From Staphylococcus cohnii subsp. cohnii (GTDB lineage Bacteria > Bacillota > Bacilli > Staphylococcales > Staphylococcaceae): DNA of 43,564 nt. The stretch spans positions 1 to 43,564 of the forward strand of contig NZ_PPQC01000068.1 in the NCBI RefSeq assembly GCF_002902365.1. The letters run 5' to 3'. A model generated the notes under the pieces. The model ran no database searches. It was not told the DNA's origin and worked only from the letters and a program-made list of their open reading frames with translations. A program made the translations under genes and the position numbers. This document shows, in pieces, positions 39,649-43,564 of the stretch (the first letter of the stretch is position 1; every line of letters starts with the position of its first letter).

Positions 39649-41763
39649 ATGAGTAAAATAAGAATTTACGAATACGCCAAAGGTTTAAAATTAAAAAGTA
39701 AAGATATTATAGATGAGTTAAAGAAGATGGACGTTGAGGTAACGAGCCATATGCAAACGTTAGAAGACGACCAAATAAAAGCATTAGATAAAGTTTATAA
39801 ACCGGAAAAATCCAATCAAGCAGAACAAAAACAACAAGGTCAAAATCAACAAAAATCATCAAATAGCAAGTCTAATGCTAATAAAAAAGATAATAATAAT
39901 CAAAATCACAAACAAAATAATAAGAATAATAACAAAAATAAGAAGAACAATAAGAACAACAAAAATAATAATAAAAACAAACAAACGAAACAGGAAGAAC
40001 CAAAAGAAATACCTTCACACATCATTTATCAAGAAGGTATAACTGTTGGAGAACTTGCTGAAAAAATTAATGTTGATTCTTCAGAAATTATTAAAAAGCT
40101 ATTCTTATTAGGAATAATGGCTAACATTAATCAAGCATTAGATGATGAAACATTAGAATTGATTGCTGATGATTATGGTGTAGAAGTGGAAAAAGAAGTT
40201 GTTATTGATGAAGAAGATTTATCAATTTATTTTGATGATGAATCTGAAGATGAAGATGCAGTAGAAAGACCAGCAGTCGTTACTATTATGGGACATGTTG
40301 ACCATGGTAAAACAACATTATTGGATTCTATCCGTCACACACAAGTAACAGCAGGTGAAGCTGGTGGTATTACACAACATATCGGTGCTTATCAAATTGA
40401 AAATGATGGCAAAAAAATTACTTTCCTTGATACACCAGGACATGCTGCATTCACAACGATGCGTGCACGTGGTGCACAAGTAACTGATATTACAATTTTG
40501 GTAGTAGCAGCAGATGATGGCGTAATGCCTCAAACGATAGAAGCTATTAATCACGCCAAAGAGGCGAATGTACCAACAATTGTAGCTGTCAATAAAGTTG
40601 ATAAACCAACTGCTAACCCGGACAGAGTAATGCAAGAATTGACTGAATATGGTTTGATTCCTGAAGCTTGGGGCGGCGATACAATTTTCGTACCACTTTC
40701 TGCTTTAAGCGGTGATGGTATTGAAGATTTAATAGAAATGATTGGCCTTACATCTGAAATACAAGAACTAAAAGCTAATCCTGAGAAAAAAGCAGTAGGT
40801 ACAGTGATAGAAGCAGAATTAGATAAATCACGTGGTCCATCTGCATCACTTCTAGTGCAAAATGGTACGTTACATGTCGGAGATGCATTGGTTGTTGGTA
40901 ATACGTACGGTAGAATTCGTGCGATGGTTAACGATTTAGGACAAAGAATTAAATCTGCAGAGCCATCTACTCCTGTTGAAATTACAGGTATTCATGATGT
41001 ACCACAAGCTGGGGATCGTTTTGTTGTGTTTAAAGATGAGAAACAAGCAAGACGTATTGGAGAAGCACGTCATGAAGCCAATGTTTTACAACAACGTCAA
41101 GAAAGTAAGAGCGTTTCACTAGATAATTTATTTGAACAAATGAAACAAGGTGAAATGAAAGATTTAAATGTCATCATTAAAGGTGATGTCCAAGGTTCTG
41201 TAGAAGCACTTGCAGCTTCATTAATGAAAATTGAAGTAGAAGGTGTTAATGTTCGTATTATTCACACTGCAGTAGGTGCGATAAACGAATCCGATGTGAC
41301 CTTAGCGAATGCGTCAAATGGTATTATCATTGGTTTCAATGTAAGACCGGATACGGGTGCCAAACGTGCAGCTGAAACAGAAGGTGTAGACATGAGATTA
41401 CACCGTGTCATTTATAGCGTTATTGAAGAAATAGAGGCTGCAATGAAAGGCTTGCTAGATCCAGAATATGAAGAACAAGTGATTGGTCAAGCAGAAGTAC
41501 GTCAAACATTTAAAGTTTCAAAAGTAGGTACAATTGCTGGTAGTTATGTTACAGATGGTAAGATTACTAGAAATGCGGGTGTCCGTGTTATCAGAGATGG
41601 TATTGTACAATTTGAAGGTGAATTAGACACGTTAAAACGTTATAAAGATGATGCTAAAGAAGTAGCTCAAGGCTATGAATGTGGTATCACAATTGAGAAA
41701 TATAACGATTTAAAAGAAGGCGACATTATAGAAGCTTTCGAAATGGTTGAAATTAAAAGATAA
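39649..41763 (+). CDS. infB: Translation initiation factor IF-2
   Basis: 704 residues from the ATG at 39649 (AAGGAG upstream). N-terminal IF2 domain ([19 protein letters not shown]), then a low-complexity linker (about 45-120) almost entirely N, K and Q, a second IF2-N domain, and the GTPase core with G1 GHVDHGKT near residue 213, DTPGH near residue 259 and NKVD near residue 313, followed by domains II, III and the fMet-tRNA-binding C-terminal domain. Brings fMet-tRNA to the ribosome. Last gene of the operon here, followed by a terminator. Confidence 0.97.
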   Translation: MSKIRIYEYAKGLKLKSKDIIDELKKMDVEVTSHMQTLEDDQIKALDKVYKPEKSNQAEQKQQGQNQQKSSNSKSNANKKDNNNQNHKQNNKNNNKNKKNNKNNKNNNKNKQTKQEEPKEIPSHIIYQEGITVGELAEKINVDSSEIIKKLFLLGIMANINQALDDETLELIADDYGVEVEKEVVIDEEDLSIYFDDESEDEDAVERPAVVTIMGHVDHGKTTLLDSIRHTQVTAGEAGGITQHIGAYQIENDGKKITFLDTPGHAAFTTMRARGAQVTDITILVVAADDGVMPQTIEAINHAKEANVPTIVAVNKVDKPTANPDRVMQELTEYGLIPEAWGGDTIFVPLSALSGDGIEDLIEMIGLTSEIQELKANPEKKAVGTVIEAELDKSRGPSASLLVQNGTLHVGDALVVGNTYGRIRAMVNDLGQRIKSAEPSTPVEITGIHDVPQAGDRFVVFKDEKQARRIGEARHEANVLQQRQESKSVSLDNLFEQMKQGEMKDLNVIIKGDVQGSVEALAASLMKIEVEGVNVRIIHTAVGAINESDVTLANASNGIIIGFNVRPDTGAKRAAETEGVDMRLHRVIYSVIEEIEAAMKGLLDPEYEEQVIGQAEVRQTFKVSKVGTIAGSYVTDGKITRNAGVRVIRDGIVQFEGELDTLKRYKDDAKEVAQGYECGITIEKYNDLKEGDIIEAFEMVEIKR

Positions 41764-41793
41764 AGTCAGTTATCTTAAATAAATAAGAAAAAT

Positions 41794-41834
41794 AAACCGT
41801 AGGCTAATTTATAGTGTTAGCTTACGGTTTTTTT
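41794..41834 (+). terminator. infB terminator
   Basis: AAACCGTAGGCTAA (41794-41807) pairs with TTAGCTTACGGTTT (41817-41830), one G-T wobble, then TTTT. It closes the rimP-infB transcript. In most staphylococci rbfA and truB follow, but here the next 245 bp are AT-rich non-coding DNA. Confidence 0.9.
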
Positions 41835-42077
41835 CTTTTAAATATGTTATCTTTTGGGTAATAGCATGTATACCTTTGAATCATTTAAAATAATTGTTTA
41901 CTTTTATAATTTATTTTAATGTTTTGCTTTAAGTGCATAGTTACTTGAATATTTAACCATTTATTAAGCATTGTGAACGAGTTAAAAAATTTTAAGTAAA
42001 ATTGCTTGTTACCTTAATCTGGACACTAACTGTCTATGTACTTAATTAAACTTAGCATAAATAGGAGGTTATAAGTG

Positions 42078-43073
42078 ATGAGTGAATATTTAAAAGAAAT
42101 AAATGAATTTTGGCAAGAATACTTGGATCAATATAACTCTATTTATGACTTAGATACGTTAAATGAAATAATAAAAAGACATGACACAACTGCTTTCTTA
42201 CACCCACAAGATTTAGCATACTTCAAAAAAAATTTCGGTGAAGATTTTAGTAATATCCCAAGATTTAAAAAGTTGATTGATTTTGCAAATGGGAAAGTGA
42301 AAATTAATAAGCATAGACAACGAATTGTACAAAATGATGCAGTATTAAGCCCAGCCATAGCAAGACCATATTTTGGAAATCCTGAAATAGCAGATATAGT
42401 AATTTTGAAAAAAAAGGCTGAGAACGATTTTATAATTAATGATCCTTCATTACCAGAAGAAATGATAGTACATTATCGTAATAGAATATTGCAAGATATC
42501 CAAGGTAAGTTGAATTTAAACGGACAAAAAGTATTTCTTCCGTATATAGATCATCATTGTTGGTTTAAGAAATATATCTATAGTAATGGGTCTATATTAA
42601 AACAATTTAATATTAATCCAAATAGAGTGATGGTTATGAATTTCTTTCCATATCAAACTGGCCATACAGCAGGTATACCAAAAGATTTTTTAACATTTAA
42701 TCATTATCTACCATCACAAGTTATGAATTTTGAACTATTATTAAAAATTATAAATGATGATAAGCGGAGGATTTATATTGTAAGTGAAGAAGAACTCTTT
42801 ATTTCAATCTTTAAAAATTTTACCAATAGTGAATTACATCAATACCTTGTTGACAATTTGTTTGTACTTTCATCTAAACAGAATAGACACATCACTGCAT
42901 GTAATGTATTGAGTTATAAAGAGCATGTTAAGCGTTTAAAAAAGAAAGAATCATTAAATAAAATAGATTATTATAAGTGGAATCAACAACAAAAAAAAGA
43001 GCGAGAGTTAGGGAATTCGGATTTTATAAGAAAACTTAAAGCAATCCAATATAAAGAAGCCTTACCACGTTAG
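42078..43073 (+). CDS. Hypothetical protein with weak uracil-DNA-glycosylase-like features
   Basis: 331 residues, not recognised as a named gene. AGGAGG is 9 nt before the ATG; GTG at 42075 is an alternative start. No signal peptide or membrane segment; soluble, Lys/Asn-rich, more AT-rich than its neighbours. PYFGNPEIADIVILKKK (near residue 97) resembles the first motif of uracil-DNA-glycosylase-superfamily proteins (GNP-x-x-ADIV-x-L-x-x-NPG), but the NPG is replaced. RVMVMNFFPYQTG (near residue 193) and a late VLSSKQNRHITACNV segment also fit that fold. The C-terminus is highly charged. Placed between infB and a decayed transposase, it looks like an acquired gene. Fold is inferred; function unknown. 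Confidence 0.7.
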   Translation: MSEYLKEINEFWQEYLDQYNSIYDLDTLNEIIKRHDTTAFLHPQDLAYFKKNFGEDFSNIPRFKKLIDFANGKVKINKHRQRIVQNDAVLSPAIARPYFGNPEIADIVILKKKAENDFIINDPSLPEEMIVHYRNRILQDIQGKLNLNGQKVFLPYIDHHCWFKKYIYSNGSILKQFNINPNRVMVMNFFPYQTGHTAGIPKDFLTFNHYLPSQVMNFELLLKIINDDKRRIYIVSEEELFISIFKNFTNSELHQYLVDNLFVLSSKQNRHITACNVLSYKEHVKRLKKKESLNKIDYYKWNQQQKKERELGNSDFIRKLKAIQYKEALPR

Positions 43074-43089
43074 TAAAATTGAAAATGAC

Positions 43090-43564
43090 TAAAAAGGTTC
43101 GGGACATAAATGTCTCTGACTAAACAGAAAACGATAATTTCTATTGAAATAATGTAGAAATTGTCGTTTTCTTTATTTCTATCAAATAGTGTAGTTCGTT
43201 GAGCTGCTATTTTCCTTACATTCAATGCCATAAAGACAAACCATAATTCTCTTTTGACTTTGTCTATCCCTCGAACTGGCATTCGAGTGAAACCTAAAAT
43301 AGCCTTCATAACTCCAAAAACTGGTTCTACATCAATTTTTCTTTGACTGTAGATTTTTAAGTTTCTGTTTCTGAAAACTGCTGATTCATTTGAGATTTAA
43401 AATACTCCCAATTAAAATGCTTTATTATCATCTTATTAGTTTTTGAATTGTTTTTCATTCATAAATTATTAAATGGATATTTTAAACAATCATCACATGC
43501 GTATCATTTGAGTCATGTTATTAATTTTATAAAATAAGAACTTCATCAATATATTAGAGGTAAT
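43090..43564 (-). pseudogene. Remnant of IS1182-family transposase (C-terminal part)
   Basis: Translating the minus strand gives pieces of an IS1182-type transposase in two frames: YACDDCLKYPF, a stop at 43459-43461, MKNNSKTNKMI, then NWEYFKSQMNQQFSE, a frameshift near 43360, and RKIDVEPVFGVMKAILG followed by FTRMPVRGIDKVKRELWF. The Cys-rich segment, the DVEPVFG motif and the MALNVRKIAA tail are family hallmarks. With a stop and a frameshift it cannot make an active enzyme. It runs off the right edge of the window. Confidence 0.9.
43127..43171. repeat. Inverted repeat near the IS end
   Basis: GAAAACGATAATTTCTA (43127-43143) pairs with TAGAAATTGTCGTTTTC (43155-43171), 16 of 17 positions, and is followed by CTTTATTT. 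Next to it, GGGACATAAATGTCTC (43100-43115) is another near-palindrome, probably part of the terminal region of the element. The first repeat can serve as terminator for the upstream hypothetical gene. Confidence 0.65.

Noticed and set aside
40318..40635. 105-aa minus-strand ORF in infB rich in Cys and Tyr
   Set aside because: Opposite the GTPase core of IF-2; the composition follows from the reverse complement.
43070..43309. 79-aa minus-strand ORF as an intact small gene
   Set aside because: It is the tail of the broken transposase; its upstream part continues in another frame.

Overview
The window is a low-GC chromosomal segment from a Staphylococcus species. Gene order (rpsP-rimM-trmD-rplS ... 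rbgA-rnhB-sucCD ... dprA-topA-trmFO-xerC-hslVU-codY, rpsB-tsf-pyrH-frr-uppS-cdsA-rseP-proS-polC-rimP-nusA-ylxR-ylxQ-infB) and the protein sequences fit that genus. It does not look like S. aureus: the proteins are clearly diverged from what I remember of that species, the lytN-fmhC pair I expect between sucD and dprA is missing, and infB is not followed by rbfA inside the window. A coagulase-negative species is likely; I cannot name it.

Layout. Bases 1-720 carry no gene. They hold one perfect hairpin and three regularly spaced copies (246-247 bp apart) of a 96-nt imperfect palindrome. Bases 721-3054 hold a minus-strand operon, an SDR oxidoreductase followed by an NtaA/SnaA-type flavin monooxygenase, behind a TPP (thiamin) riboswitch and intrinsic terminator. 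Bases 3081-5634 hold rpsP, a structured 400-bp gap, then rimM-trmD-rplS, closed by a terminator that works on both strands. Bases 5669-10898 hold two tandem minus-strand YfhO-family membrane proteins. Bases 11245-16185 hold rbgA-rnhB, sucCD (with a cre-like site inside its promoter) and dprA. Bases 16377-23777 hold topA, trmFO and xerC-hslV-hslU-codY. Bases 24146-37135 hold rpsB, tsf, pyrH-frr, uppS-cdsA, rseP-proS and polC. Bases 37231-41834 hold the rimP-nusA-ylxR-ylxQ-infB operon with an attenuator-like leader. After the infB terminator comes accessory DNA: an unrecognised 331-aa protein with a faint uracil-DNA-glycosylase-like signature, and a decayed IS1182-type transposase running off the window end.

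Most of the window is conserved housekeeping: ribosome synthesis and maturation, translation factors, replication, chromosome topology, isoprenoid and phospholipid synthesis, TCA cycle, and the CodY nutrient regulator. The points of interest are the triplicated hairpin, the thiamin-riboswitch-controlled monooxygenase operon, several structured leaders, and the accessory gene at the infB boundary. All calls come from reading the sequence and from recalled family knowledge; no database search was run.
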